Positions 45,377 to 56,527 of a DNA stretch of 64,000 bases are shown piece by piece. The position numbers and the translations under genes are program-made. Each line of letters begins with the position of its first letter. The first letter of the stretch is position 1. The notes under the pieces are model-generated. The model searched no databases. It was not told the DNA's origin and worked only from the letters and a program-made list of their open reading frames with translations. The DNA comes from Coccinella septempunctata (Eukaryota; Arthropoda; Insecta; Coleoptera; Coccinellidae), in NCBI RefSeq assembly GCF_907165205.1, contig NC_058195.1, positions 7,626,001 to 7,690,000 on the forward strand, in the 5' to 3' direction.

Positions 45377-46888
45377 CACTGCGCAAAAAAATTAACGCAC
45401 ATTCTGAAAATCTCAATTTTAATGAAAGTTAACTCTACATTGACTTTATAACTTATTTTTTATGTTCTCTCGGGAAGGTTTTGAACGAAACAAGACACAT
45501 TAAATGGAAGAAAAATTCAGGATTTCACCGACTCCTATGTGAAAGAAGAGAAATGAACAATTTTCAAAATACTGAAATGCTGATAAGTGATACAATACTT
45601 GGTATTTCCACCCCTTGCGTTAATTACAGCTCGGCAACGACGGTTCATACTCAAAATGAGTGATCTTAAAATGTTCTGATCTGATCCTTCCCAGATTTCT
45701 CCGAGTTGGATTCCTAAGTCATTAAGAGTAGCTGGATTATTTTCTGAACTTCTCAGCCTTCTATTGAGGTTGTCCCAAACCTGCTCAATCGGATTGAGAT
45801 CTGGACTTCTTGCTGGCCATTCCATTCGAGAGACTTCAACCTCTTCAACGATGCGCGCACGATGGGGTCTGGCATTATCGTCCACAAAAATGAAATTTTC
45901 ACCAATGTATGGAGCAAATGGCACTACATGCTCTTCAAGAATGTTCCTCATATACTTATCAGCATTCATAGCTCCATTATCAACGACCACTAGGTCTGTG
46001 CGAGCAGTCAAAGATATTCCACCCCATACCATAATCGATCCTCCCCCGAAACCAGTAGTATTCAGGAAATTGCACTAAGCATATCTTTCATGTGGACGTC
46101 TGTATACAAGGGAAGTCGATCACAATGGTAGAGGCAGAATCTAGACTCATCTGTGAAGAGAACTCTGTCCCAATCGGCCTCTTTCCAATGGATATGCTCT
46201 CTAGCAAAATCCAAACGCGCCCTTCGATGGGTTGGGGTAAGAGCTGGGCCTCTTGCCGCGACACGAGGCCTTAAATCATATTCTCTGAGGCGATTTCTTA
46301 TTTTCTGAGTGCTAATTTGCACCTCAACGTTGTTTGTTCAAGCTGAATTTGAAGGAGGCGAGCGGTTGCAAACCGTTTTCTCAACGGAGAAACTCTCAAG
46401 TATCGTTCTTGAATGGCAGTTGTTACCCGTGGTCTACCCTGTCCTGGTCTTCGGACATTCATACCTGTCTCCCTGAATCGCTGCAACATTCTGGACACAC
46501 TTGTATGGGAAACTCCAAACCTTTCTGCAATTCTTGTGTATGTCCACCCTTCTTCTCGCAAAACTACCGCTTTGGCACATTCCTCTTTGGTCAAATTCCG
46601 TGTTTCGCGTTGCATAGCGATCGAGTGTAGAAAATCAAACGAAAGACAAACTATTGATCACTAGAATTGATTGAGAACAACTGAATTTAGATTGGAGCCA
46701 ATACATTCAAAATCTGCTATCATCTTTTTTATTCCTGCTGGGAAAAAACATCTGTATTGAAGAAAACCGTTGAAAGTGGATAACATATGCATGCATAATT
46801 CTGATAAAAATAATTATCATTGAGAACACCTTCAGTTGTAGAATAAATTTGAGATTTCCATAATGTGCGTTAATTTTTTTGCGCAGTG
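45377..46888 (-). mobile_element. Tc1-like transposon with perfect 27-bp TIRs, transposase frameshifted
   Basis: The element is flanked by TA. Its ends are identical over 27 bp (CACTGCGCAAAAAAATTAAC then GCACATT). The minus-strand transposase reads in three pieces: N-terminal paired-like DNA-binding (ERFGVSHTSVSRMLQRFRET, GRPRVT), then LFTDESRF (first Asp) and, after a further frameshift, GSIMVWGGIS, FVDDNARPHRAR (second Asp) and SPDLNPIEQVWD (Glu). All three acidic residues are present. The spacing of the second Asp to Glu is about 30 residues rather than the 34 usual in Tc1, suggesting a small in-frame deletion. The perfect ends suggest a recent insertion. Confidence 0.87.
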
Positions 46889-48404
46889 TACTTTGAATTA
46901 CCAATCCACCTGTCCAAGCATATTTCCAACAAAAAAACTGTCTTTGCTTCACTAAATTTATTCCAAGTTAGAGAAGAATCAATTAAAGTTGACACAAAAA
47001 AATAGTCCTTAACAACTTCCTACCACCCTGTGGTCATATTTGAGGGTCTATTATAAGGGTTGCCTCTATGTAATCCAAGAGAATATTTTGGATCGCATGA
47101 CAAGTTCAATCAAATGAGCATTGAGTCTTTTATAGTGGAGAAAACGTAATTTTCAAAATTTTCCTCCCTGTTATTTTACCCAGTTTTAAATTTCACATTT
47201 TCCTAGATCGACTCTGCTTCGCCAAATGCGAAAATCGACAGAGAAATGACAAAGATAAAACGTTAATTTTATTGATCTCTGTTTGATTAAACCCGGCGTT
47301 ATTTTCTAGCTGTTGGGCAGAATGACTATATACGTTCACAGAATGAATAATGCCCTTTCATAGCTTTCATCAAACCTGAACAGAAATGATATCAAATGCT
47401 GTCGGATTATCAAACGTTTTAGAAACACATTTATTCATTTCATTTCAGAACGCTGAGAATTTTACGCGTTTTCAAGTCCCTCGTTCTTAACAAAGTTATG
47501 AGATTTCTTGTCAGAATATTCGCAGAACATTCGTAATATCGTATAAGCATGATGATGAATGTGGGAATACATTTTTCTTTCCAGCCTTGAAAAATTTAGT
47601 CTAGTGCAAAGGGAGCCACCCTAAAGGCTTTCAAAGAACGTGCCTACCAATGCCAATTTCACACTGGAGCAGAAACTCAATTAGTTTTAATTTCCTCCCC
47701 ACAAATGTTGGGAGTGTACCCTTGATGCTTAATCTTCAAACTCCGGAGCGCAGTAAACTGCTGGCTTTTTTGTGCTGCAATTCATCATCGGAGTGTCTCA
47801 TGTGTACTTTGGGGAGGAATCAAACAACGAAAAGTTCGGAAAGAGACTCTCTAGAAGATTACGAGGATCGGAAATATGTCCTGAAACAGTGATTTGAGCT
47901 CCTAAATTTGATGAAAGACAAAAGAGACATCACGAAATTATTAGAAGATTGAATGAAGTGTTTAAATGGGACACTTTCAGGAAATTCAGTGAACTTGGAA
48001 GGGAAAATTGGCTATTCGAAAAATTTAATCGATTATTTCACATATTCTGCGGATAAATCCACAAACTTCACGATTATTGAAATTTATGGCTATACTGTGA
48101 ACAAATTCACCGAGATGAAACATGAAGGTAGTATTTTCCTGTGTTATATTGTCAGTTTAACATCTTTTGCGACAACAAGACAGCCATAACGTTGTTCAGC
48201 ACTGCCACAACTCGAACGACATGACAACACCATTACATATTTTACGAAGATCGTAAATGCTAGGTAGGTGTGATTGGAAAAAGCGCAATATTAACTCAGA
48301 AAAATTGTGGGTGTAAAATAGGTCAAGTTCGCGTGTTGAACAAACTGATATCAAAGTTGTGACTCTTAATTATTTTTTCTCATTGTCGCTGGTAAAGTAT
48401 AAAT
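46889..48404. other. Intergenic, nothing recognised
   Basis: AT-rich with short frames only (for example 47650-47892 and 47953-48189 on +), none with domain, splice or homology support. Confidence 0.4.
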
Positions 48405-48635
48405 CAAGGTATTTAGGTTTTAACAGAAGATTCTTCGGACCGAAATAAACAACTTTTTCCTTTACCGTTTATTCCGATTCGGCCTAGATAAAAAGATATC
48501 GAGATGTATGAGTTTTCATAATTCAACAGCCTGTAGGTATGTATCTTTTCAGCCGAGTCGAATTGGGAAAAATGGTAAAAGGAAAAAGCGTTTCTTTTGA
48601 CCTCAGGAATCTTTTGTTGAAATATCCGCATTCCT
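48405..48635. repeat. Inverted repeat related to the mariner derivative family
   Basis: Imperfect inverted arms meet near 48520 (CTTTTTCCTTTACCGTTTAT left, GGTAAAAGGAAAAAGCG right). The right arm also resembles the interior of the element at 23325-23420 (GACCTCAGGAATC versus GACCTCAAGAATC). It is probably an old, rearranged relative. Confidence 0.45.
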
Positions 48636-50113
48636 CCATTTTCTTTTGTTTTCAAGTTGTAAGTGAAAACTCATTTTTCGTCTCTTCATACTGGTGCCTC
48701 TATTTCGTAAAGTATCAGTGATATCGAAAAACAAATGTTACTTTCTCATATAGAATGCTGTGGCGTAGTCAAAGATTTTTTTCAGTCCGCCACTTCAGAG
48801 ATATAGTGATAACTTTTATTTTTTTCAAATATAAACCCTTTGTTATTTTTACATATTCCTGTCCCTTATTTTTTTTTCTGATTCAGAATATATAACATAC
48901 GTCGTGTCTCTGATGGTTCTTCCAATGAAAAAACTCAAAAACTAGCTCGGTCTAGTTGGCAGGTTATTTCATTGATAATATGATAATGAACTTTATGCTC
49001 CTAAATTGTGTCAGGTTAGTAAATGACACAGGCTTAGCCTTTAGTGGATTTCCTTAAGCTTATTATTTAGATATTAAAATTGTAACACACTTGTAAATTT
49101 CAAAGAATAAACCTCATTATTATTACTAATAAAAGAGACTTATAGACAAGAACCACGTTTTACCTCAGATGCAACATCCCTGTGAAAGATTCAGCTCCCT
49201 ACAAAATAAGGCGTAGAAAACCGTGTACGACATTGGGAGAAACTGAAGATAAGGATCCTAACACCGGCGAAATTGACACTAAACGATCATAATCATACCT
49301 ATGATATTTACATTTATCACCTACCTACATTATCTCTGCCATCATAATACAATTAGGAAGCGTTCTATTTGCTAAAGAAATCCAAGAAAAATAAATGGAC
49401 GTGTAAGGTAACCAGTTTGATTTCGTGTATCGGTGTACTGTGTGCGTTGAAAATGGAGTTCACCTTCGTTCGGTGAGTGATAGCAATGGAAATTCGAGTA
49501 AGGCTGTGAAATATTATTCATGAGGGATGCCAGTGTTGAAGGGTTTATTGGACATCGACAAACGAATCGAGAGGAATGCGCTACGATCAAAAAAATTCCA
49601 GTAACGAAAACAAAATATGAATGTCGTCCAAATTCATTGTCTACTTCAAAGTAAACCGCTCGTCAAAGCTACAGATATTGAATTGATTTCTGTTTTCTCT
49701 TTAGAAAAACCCAATTTCCTTTTGAGATATTTCTATGTATAGATTTTCAGGTTAGAATAATAAGATTTCGAAGAAAAAATATATTCACAGTATAAAATTG
49801 TTTGTTTGCCCCTCAAGTGACGTCAATCCAGGGGCAAACGGACCATCTATGATCTATAACATTTATTATCACGAAACTTCAAATCGTACTAGTCAATAAA
49901 AGTCACTGTTCTCTTATATCACCACTGAAGGATCAATTATACTGGCTAAAAGACATTTTCCCAGAAAATTGATAAGGATCTGTAAAAATCACTGGAAATC
50001 ACAATAACCTGAACCTAACCAACGCTTTTGTCCTGTCAAAGTCAGCTGATCCGAAATGCCCCATTTTATTTCTCCAATAATACGATCTGTGAAAAGATAA
50101 GTGCCCATTATTT
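48636..50113. other. Intergenic, nothing recognised
   Basis: AT-rich. No supported gene, RNA or bounded repeat was found. Confidence 0.4.
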
Positions 50114-50272
50114 TACGGCCGTTCTCAATAAACCTATCTATCCATTGTTTCAGTTACTGATGATAGAAAAACCATCTGATTTCGTTCCTATGATCCTATT
50201 TCAGAATGGTTTCCAATCTTCAGTAAGTGAAACGATGGATAGATAGGTTTATCGAAAACGGCTGTTAGACAA
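50114..50272. repeat. MITE related to the copy at 9670-9816
   Basis: Inverted arms of about 65 bp, CGGCCGTTCTCAATAAACC on the left and GGTTTATCGAAAACGGCTG on the right. The interior has CAGTTACTGATGATAGAAAA and its complement, as in the 9670 copy. TTA lies on both sides, fitting a PIF/Harbinger-type target duplication. Confidence 0.6.
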
Positions 50273-51143
50273 CATATTCTTGGATTAATCTGTCTATCTA
50301 TGCTCAGGACTTCACTCATCAGTTCATTCATTCACTGCTGTATCCCGTTACCGGGAATAAATCTACAAAAAGACATAAAAAAAAAAGAACAGACTTATAA
50401 TTTCTTAAGACTAATTGCGACTGTGTGCCCTCCTGTGACTGAAGAGACCTGTGCACCATAGACCTCCACTGTGACCTGTCTAACGCTAGTTGTTCCCAGT
50501 GGCATTAACTGATTTTAGGGATCGATGTAGTGTATCCTTGAACCGCTTATAATGGCCTCCTGGTTTCCGAGCTCCCTCTGTGAATTCGCCATACAGAGCT
50601 ATTTTGGGGAGTCTTGTGTCTTGCATCCTCAGAATGTGGCCACTCCATCTGTGTCGGGCCCTCGTTACTTGAGTCTCAATTGTTGTACAACTCGCGCGTT
50701 GCAAGACTTCTGCATTTGAAACTTTGTGGAACATCTGATGTGCATTACTGTCTTAGATGACGTTGTTGCGTTTGTTCAAGCTGTTTAACATGTCGCCTGT
50801 AGGGCGTCCAGCTTTCGCTTCCGTAAAGAAGCGTTGGGAGGACCACTGCTTTGTAAACATCTGTCTTGGTCTTCAGATTGAAGTCGTGATTTTGAAACAC
50901 TCTGTCCTTTAGCTTCCAGAATGCCCGTGATGCCGAATTGATACGGTTGTGTATTTGCGTATCTAGTATTTATGAAGCTTCCCAAGTATTTGAACTGCTC
51001 GACCTGTTCTAGAGTTTCATTCTCCAAGCTGATATTGTGTTTGAAGGCTTTCTGGCGGACCAGGATTTTGGTTTTGTCGATATTGATTGTGATTTAAAGG
51101 ATGGGTGGAAAAACACACTATATGATTTATATATTTATACTTC

Positions 51144-51183
51144 GGCGATCGATTTCGGTTTACAGTGGAACCATCATCAGGCC
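51144..51183 (-). ncRNA. Hammerhead-ribozyme-like motif, left arm
   Basis: Mirror image of the motif at 51376-51415, read on the minus strand: CTGATGA, hairpin, GAAA, ATC-GAT stem, GATC. Identical core, opposite direction. Confidence 0.5.
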
Positions 51184-51375
51184 AGCGTTTAGTAATTCAG
51201 CTGAAGTAACAACCATGAAAAATTCTTGTTCATAATTAAAAAGACAATTGATCCTTAATTCCAATTTGTTGGCGATATTTAATGTACCAACAAATTGGAA
51301 TTAAGGATCAATTGTCTTTTTAATTATGAACAAGAATTTTTCATGGTTGTTACTTCAGCTGAATTACTAAACGCT

Positions 51376-51415
51376 GGCCTGATGATGGTTCCACTGTAAA
51401 CCGAAATCGATCGCC
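51376..51415 (+). ncRNA. Hammerhead-ribozyme-like motif, right arm
   Basis: Order of elements: GGC (stem I), CTGATGA core, one extra T, GGTT with loop CCACTGTA and AACC (stem II), GAAA core, then TCGATC giving a very short stem III and the cleavage-site C, then GCC closing stem I. This is the type-I arrangement with minimal stem III reported for Penelope-like elements. The extra T between the core and stem II departs from the strict consensus, so cleavage activity is not certain. Confidence 0.5.
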
Positions 51416-52270
51416 GAAGTATAAATATATAAATCATATAGTGTGTTTTTCCACACATCCTTTAAATAACATACACACTGATGGAAGAATTTATTAGTAA
51501 AATTGATTGTGATGCCTAAAGCTTCGTATATATGTTTTTAGGTGTCCAGCATTACCTGTAGATCCTCTGGGCTACAAGCGATAAGTGCGCAGTCGTCTGC
51601 GTATTGAAGTTCCGTGATAAACTTTGAACGGATTTTTGCTCTGAGGCGCTTCAGGTTAAATAGGCCTCCATCAAATCTGAATCTTATTTCAACACCTCTT
51701 ACAGGCATACTCATGTCAGCAATTATTATCGACACAGCTATGGCCAAAATATTGAACAGTAAAGGCGCTAACAAGCAGCCTTGCTTTATTCCAGAGTTGG
51801 TTAAGAAATGGTCGGTTGTAGAGCCATTTTGCTGTATTCCAGCGTTTTTGTTGGTAAGAAGGCTTTTACACACTGCTAAGAATTTTTCGGGTATTCCAAT
51901 GCTTCCCATAGCGCTCTCTGATTCACCGAGTCGAAGGACTTACCTAAATCGATGTAGGCTGTATAGATTCTTGATTGTTGTTCAGTTGTTCACGGGCCTT
52001 CTCTTGCAGCTGTCGCAATGTGAAAATTAGGTCCACCGTACCTCGATTTGGTCGAAAGCCGCACTGGGATTCAGGTAAAAGCTTTTCTAAGAGTGGAATC
52101 AGACGATTAGCTATAATCTTCTATAGAATTTTGCCGGCCACGCTAAGCAACGATATGCCCCTGTAATTGTTGCAATTTGACGTATCGCCTTTATTGTTCT
52201 TATAGAGGTTGATAACTAAAGCGTCTCTGAAGTCTTGTGGCACATCTCCTTGTTCCCAGCGCCACTCATC

Positions 52271-52501
52271 ACTGGCGCCAATTGATGACCACAAAAACGG
52301 TAGCCCTAATTGAAAAACACCATTACAAATCTTGTCAAGCCTTACACCCACAATCCAGAGGAACCGCTGTCAATTTTCTATAGCCCTTGAAAGCCCATGT
52401 CTAAACGGACATTGTATAAGTCAAATGATCATCAGTTGATTGGTCAAAATTAAAAAAAAAAACTTACAGACAGTCCCCCTTCACTGGATCCAGATTCCAG
52501 A
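52271..52501. other. Short intergenic segment, nothing recognised
   Basis: Segment between the 5' end of retrotransposon copy 2 and an unrecognised frame. No feature seen. Confidence 0.3.
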
Positions 52502-52867
52502 CTATTGAAATTTTTTCGATAATGCCCAACTCAGTCTGAAATTACAAACGATGAATCCGCCCTCCAAATTGCACTCTATCATCTCAATTAGCCAGAACTT
52601 TTGACGAAACTTAAATGGGGTTAACGCCTCATAAAATCTTATCATCTCTTCTCCGGCGGGCAATTCCCAATTAGTTTTAAATTTCTCACCTTCTCTCTTC
52701 CATTCAACAGTCGATATTTTCCGATAGGTCGCCGATCTGCGAAACGTCCTCCCTAAGGAATACATCCTCTCAAATGAATCCCGAAGCTTTGAATATTCCA
52801 CTTCGAAAACTCGATGGTATAATATAAATTGAAATAGGCGTCTATATACCGTGAAAGAGTTTTCCAA
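52502..52867 (-). CDS. Unrecognised 121-aa frame
   Basis: One of the longer open frames in this gene-poor block. It begins with ATG and ends in TGA or TAA on the minus strand. The chain is basic and aromatic-rich with no recognised domain, no signal peptide and no cysteine pattern. It could be chance, an unassigned exon or a fragment of a mobile element. Low confidence. Confidence 0.18.
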   Translation of the reverse strand: MENSFTVYRRLFQFILYHRVFEVEYSKLRDSFERMYSLGRTFRRSATYRKISTVEWKREGEKFKTNWELPAGEEMIRFYEALTPFKFRQKFWLIEMIECNLEGGFIVCNFRLSWALSKKFQ

Positions 52868-53240
52868 TACTCAGCATGTATATTCGATCGTAAATCCCAC
52901 CCCACGTATCGAGACTTAAAAATTGAATTTTAGAAGTTCTGCGCTTGGTGTTTCTTCATAGGATGTGTGATTTTCCTACACCTGATTCAATTTTTCCATG
53001 TCAACACGGCATTTAATTCAATCGGATCTGGCACGAAAATGCAGTATAAACGGCTCAGAAAATATACTAACTAGAACTACTAGAAAATATCTAACCGTAT
53101 AAAAAAGGGGGTTTAACTATCAGTATTCAAGTATTCAGTAAATCACACATTTACTTTCATAAAGGTATACGATCGACGAAAAACTATAACTTTGTTATTA
53201 TGTGTTTTGTTTGATGATTCCACACTGTTTCTCTTTTAGT

Positions 53241-53277
53241 GCCCTGAAGAAGTTTATATATTAAACGAAACGTCGGC
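53241..53277 (+). ncRNA. Second hammerhead-like motif (Penelope-type)
   Basis: GCC (stem I), CTGAAGA core, one extra A, GTTTA, loop TATAT, TAAAC (stem II), GAAA core, ACGTC ending at 53274 with the cleavage-site C, then GGC closing stem I. Same layout as the 51-kb motifs but different sequence, in unique DNA without visible inverted partner. Probably a remnant end of another Penelope-like element. Activity not known. Confidence 0.5.
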
Positions 53278-53899
53278 TTAGTACACAAGTGGTTTTCTTG
53301 TTCGAGACCTTCAAACCTATCGAACTTCCCATTGGTGATTATTGAGGTCGTTAGCACTACTTCTGAAGTTAAATTTATCACTGAAATTTATTGTTTCTGA
53401 ATTTTGTCATAATCTTTGCATATAAAATTCTTACCCCATCGGAATAAGTGGACGTTTTGTTGTCCCCAATTTTCATTCTCATTTATATAAACCCTGACAT
53501 CAACTCTCATTGGGGTATCTTGTTAAACGCATACGCTTAGCGCGAACGTTTAACATTTATTCGCATGAAATATGGACTGTCAGGTGGCGAATCATTAATT
53601 AATGAAATTCCCCAATTGAATGCAAGGAAAATAAATCAGTTTGATTAACAATAGCCGGTTTCATTTGTAGCGCGTCTGAGATTGAATAATTTCCAGGCTT
53701 CGTTAGATAATCGAATCAATTCAGTTTAATCAGCTCTATTTCGATCAACGGTCTTGTTCGATACTATGGTTGATCTCCATAGTTGGGCTCGTAACGTTTT
53801 ACAACTTGAACGAATTCACGTCTGGAATGAACATTTAACGACCCAGTTATTTCTGACATTTTGATTCTATTATCCCACGTTTGCTGGCCCAGATGAAGT

Positions 53900-54985
53900 T
53901 GCTGAAATTTTCATCCATCTCGGCGCAACCGTTCTATCTTGACGAATTTTTAACTCAACCCATCTTTTTCAGGATTTTTCAAAGGTCAGCTTGCGAGTCG
54001 TTTATCTCTCGATAAAAGTAACCATAGATGGAAATGTGATACATATTCTGAAAGAGCAACTCTTCTAGTAATAAATATGAGAATTTCATCTAGCTCGGCG
54101 CAACCGTTCGATCTTGACGGATTTTTAACTGAACCCATCTTTTTCAGGATTACGAAAGTCAGCTTTCGAGTCGTTTATCTCTCAATAAAAGTAACCGTAG
54201 ATGGAAATGTGATACATATTCTGAAAGAGCAATTCTTCTAGTGATAAATCTGAGAATTTCATTCATCTCGGCGCAACCGTTCGGTCTTGACGGATTTTTA
54301 ACTGAACCCATCTTTTTCAGGATTACGAAAGTCAGCTTTCGAGTCATTTATCTCTCAATAAAAGTAACCGTAGATAGAAATGTGATACATACTCTGAAAG
54401 AGCAATTCTTTCAGTAATAAATCTGACAATTTCATCTAGCTCGGCGCAACCGTTCGGTCTTGACGGATTTTTAACTGAACCCATCTTTTTCAGGATTACG
54501 AAAGTCAGCTTTCGAGTCATTTATCTCTCAATAAAAGTAACCGTAGATAGAAATGTGATACATACTCTGAAAGAGCAACTCTTCTAGTAATAAATCTGAG
54601 AATTTCATCTAGCTCGGCGCAACCGTTCGGTCTTGACGGATTTTTAACTGAACCCATCTTTTTCAGGATTACGAAAGTCAGCTTTCGAGTCGTTTATCTC
54701 TCAATAGAAGTAACCGTAGATAGAAATGTGATTCATACTCTGAAAGAGCAACTCTTCTAGTAATAAATCTGAGAATTTCATCTAGCTCGGCGTAACCTTC
54801 GGTCTTGACGGATTTTTAACTGAACCCATCTTTTTCAGGATTTTTCGAAGGTCAGCTATCGAGTCGTTTATCTCTCAATAAAAGTAACCATAGATGGAAA
54901 TGTGATACATATTCTGAAAGAGCAACTCCTCCAGTAATAAATCTGGGAATTTCATCCATCTCGGCGCAACTGTTCGGTCTTGACG
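53900..54985. repeat. Tandem satellite array, about 173-bp unit, six to seven copies
   Basis: The anchor CTCGGCGCAACC (one copy with a C-to-T change) recurs at spacings of 175, 173, 173, 173, 173 and 174 bp, starting at 53921, 54096, 54269, 54442, 54615, 54788 and 54962. Units share TTCAGGATTACGAAAGTCAG, TAAAAGTAACC and GATACATA. The inner units are more alike than the outer ones, as expected when unequal exchange homogenises an array. Reading frames within it are artefacts. Confidence 0.92.
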
Positions 54986-55689
54986 TGGGTTGACAAAAGT
55001 GGACTTGGGTTGGACAAACCATCTATACCATTAAAAATACTTTTCTGCAATTTAGGGGTGCTGCTCAGACAATGCACCGAAACAACTTCTTTTCCCAAAA
55101 AAGGGTGTGTAAACATGGACCTACGATGGACAAACGACTCTGAAATTTTTGTTTCAAAATTCGCATTTGGGGTACCAGCTTCACATAGCTCGAAGTTGAT
55201 CCGATTAAAAAGCAAGACCGGTCATTTCCATTCGATCCAGACACTCGTAACGTCAACATGTCCAGAATTCCAGCGTGAGCCGCCTAGAAACGGGACGTAC
55301 ACACGACGACATCGTGAGAGAAATTGGAATAATTTGCAAACTCAGCAATATCCAATTTTCCATCCGAATGATACTGATACATGGCAGACACGCTGGATTC
55401 ATCTTTCATCCAGCTTTCGGTGACGGAAACTTCAAACGCTGCCGTCCTGAATGAACGCTGATGGTAGCCGTAAAAGCCGAGGACGACGAAATCGGGAGTT
55501 CTGCTCTTTTCTCATTTCCACGCATACCCACTGAAGGCGGGTAGAGCCATTGCCTGACTGTCCAAATACTGCGTAGTATCTGCTCATTCATCGATTAAGA
55601 CAGCCAATTTGAGTGAGTTTTGGAGGCAAAACATCATAACAGGAGGTTTTTAAAACTACATTCGGTTATGCTGTTGCATACCTTGTTTC
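54986..55689. other. Intergenic, no supported gene
   Basis: An open + frame (54980-55423, 147 codons) starts inside the last satellite unit and shows no domain; I regard it as chance. No repeat with clear ends was found. Confidence 0.35.
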
Positions 55690-55926
55690 TACTATGATTT
55701 TTTCCAACAGGTTCATTTGCTGACCTATAACATAAAGTTGTGTTTTTTCGTATGAAAACAGTAGTTTAGAATGACTTAAAAAGAACCGCCATTTTTTTCC
55801 CGTTTCAGAAACATATCATACATCACCCCCAGTCTTTCAAAGTTAATTTAAACTACTGTTTTCATAAGAAAAAACACATCTTTATGTTATAGCTCAGCAA
55901 ATATACCTGTTGGAAAAATCATAGTA
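55690..55926. repeat. MITE with about 85-bp inverted arms
   Basis: Left arm: CTACTATGATTTTTTCCAAC then ATAACATAAAGTTGTG and AAACAGTAGTTTA. Right arm: TAAACTACTGTTTTC, TTATGTTATAGCTCAGCAAA and TGTTGGAAAAATCATAGTA. The spacer is about 75 bp and non-coding. Confidence 0.7.
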
Positions 55927-56189
55927 CGCCACTGGATTGCTACAAAAAAAGTGTCTCCATAATGTTTTTACTTCAACATCCTAGCACAAACAGAAACGGA
56001 GATAATGACTCATGTTGAAATTTTAATTTTGGCCTATAACTATAACAAAAGAATATAGTGGAATGCAGTTGATGGCATTATTAGTTCCTCGAAAAATAAC
56101 GACCGTAATGTGCCATGCATTTTCCTCTATCTCGTTAGGTTGAAAAAGTTATATTTCAGGTAGGTATCACCAATTTTGCCCACCCTGTA

Positions 56190-56420
56190 CTGTCGCCTGG
56201 AAGGGATTGTTCAATGCATGCAGAAGGTCATTGATGAGAATCAGAAGTAGTATTGGAAGAATTGCCAAGCCCTCCATGGGACACACCAGCTGTGAAAACC
56301 AGAAGGGAGAAGATCCCTTGATAATCCTTCCTATTCATTGTGATTTCTTAGACACCATCTCTTCTGACTTCTTCTACGTGTGATACGCAACTTGTGAGCT
56401 GAACTGAGGCCTTGTGTCCC
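56190..56420 (-). pseudogene. Possible fragment of a second LINE reverse transcriptase
   Basis: Minus-strand translation in shifting frames gives AILPILLLILINDLLHALNN, which resembles the PLLFxLYINDL stretch of LINE reverse transcriptases. It is short, with frame breaks, and not like the family of copies 1-3. Confidence 0.3.
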
Positions 56421-56527
56421 ATTGTTCACGGCATGCAGTTATGCATTTATGTCTTCATCTTTAATCCTACAATATGAGAGCTAAGTGCTTTGATAGTAGC
56501 TTGTCAGATCATTTATACTCTATTCTA

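Larger units (their letters stand above)
51094..51501. mobile_element. Inverted-pair element with hammerhead-like cores (Penelope-type)
   Basis: A 408-bp insertion in retrotransposon copy 2, flanked by a 12-bp target duplication, ATTGATTGTGAT (51082-51093 and 51502-51513). It consists of two nearly identical arms of about 180 bp in opposite orientation (51095-51276 and 51286-51466) plus a 35-bp unique tail. Each arm contains a hammerhead-like core. Penelope-like retroelements are known to carry such ribozymes in their terminal repeats and often have inverted end copies, so this is best read as a short Penelope-type end fragment. No reverse transcriptase or GIY-YIG frame is present. Confidence 0.6.
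50315..52270 (-). mobile_element. Non-LTR retrotransposon copy 2 (5'-truncated), interrupted
   Basis: Same family as copy 1, on the minus strand. From 5' to 3': EQGDVPQDFRDALVINLYKN, NNYRGISLLSVAGKIL, then NSGIKQGCLLAPLLFNIL and LQYADDCALIACSPEDLQ, the latter holding the YADD reverse-transcriptase catalytic motif, then FKYLGSFINTR and HILRMQDTRLPKIALYGEF. Several frameshifts make it non-functional. The 3' end includes GTTACCGGGAATAAATC (complement view) and a (TCAT)-like tail. It is split by the inverted-pair element at 51094-51501. Confidence 0.85.

Noticed and set aside
53900..54985. CRISPR-like array
   Set aside because: The repeat unit is 173 bp with no short repeat plus unique spacer pattern; it is a eukaryotic satellite.
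54980..55423. 147-codon + frame
   Set aside because: It starts within the satellite, shows no domain, and a minus frame of similar length overlaps it; probably chance.
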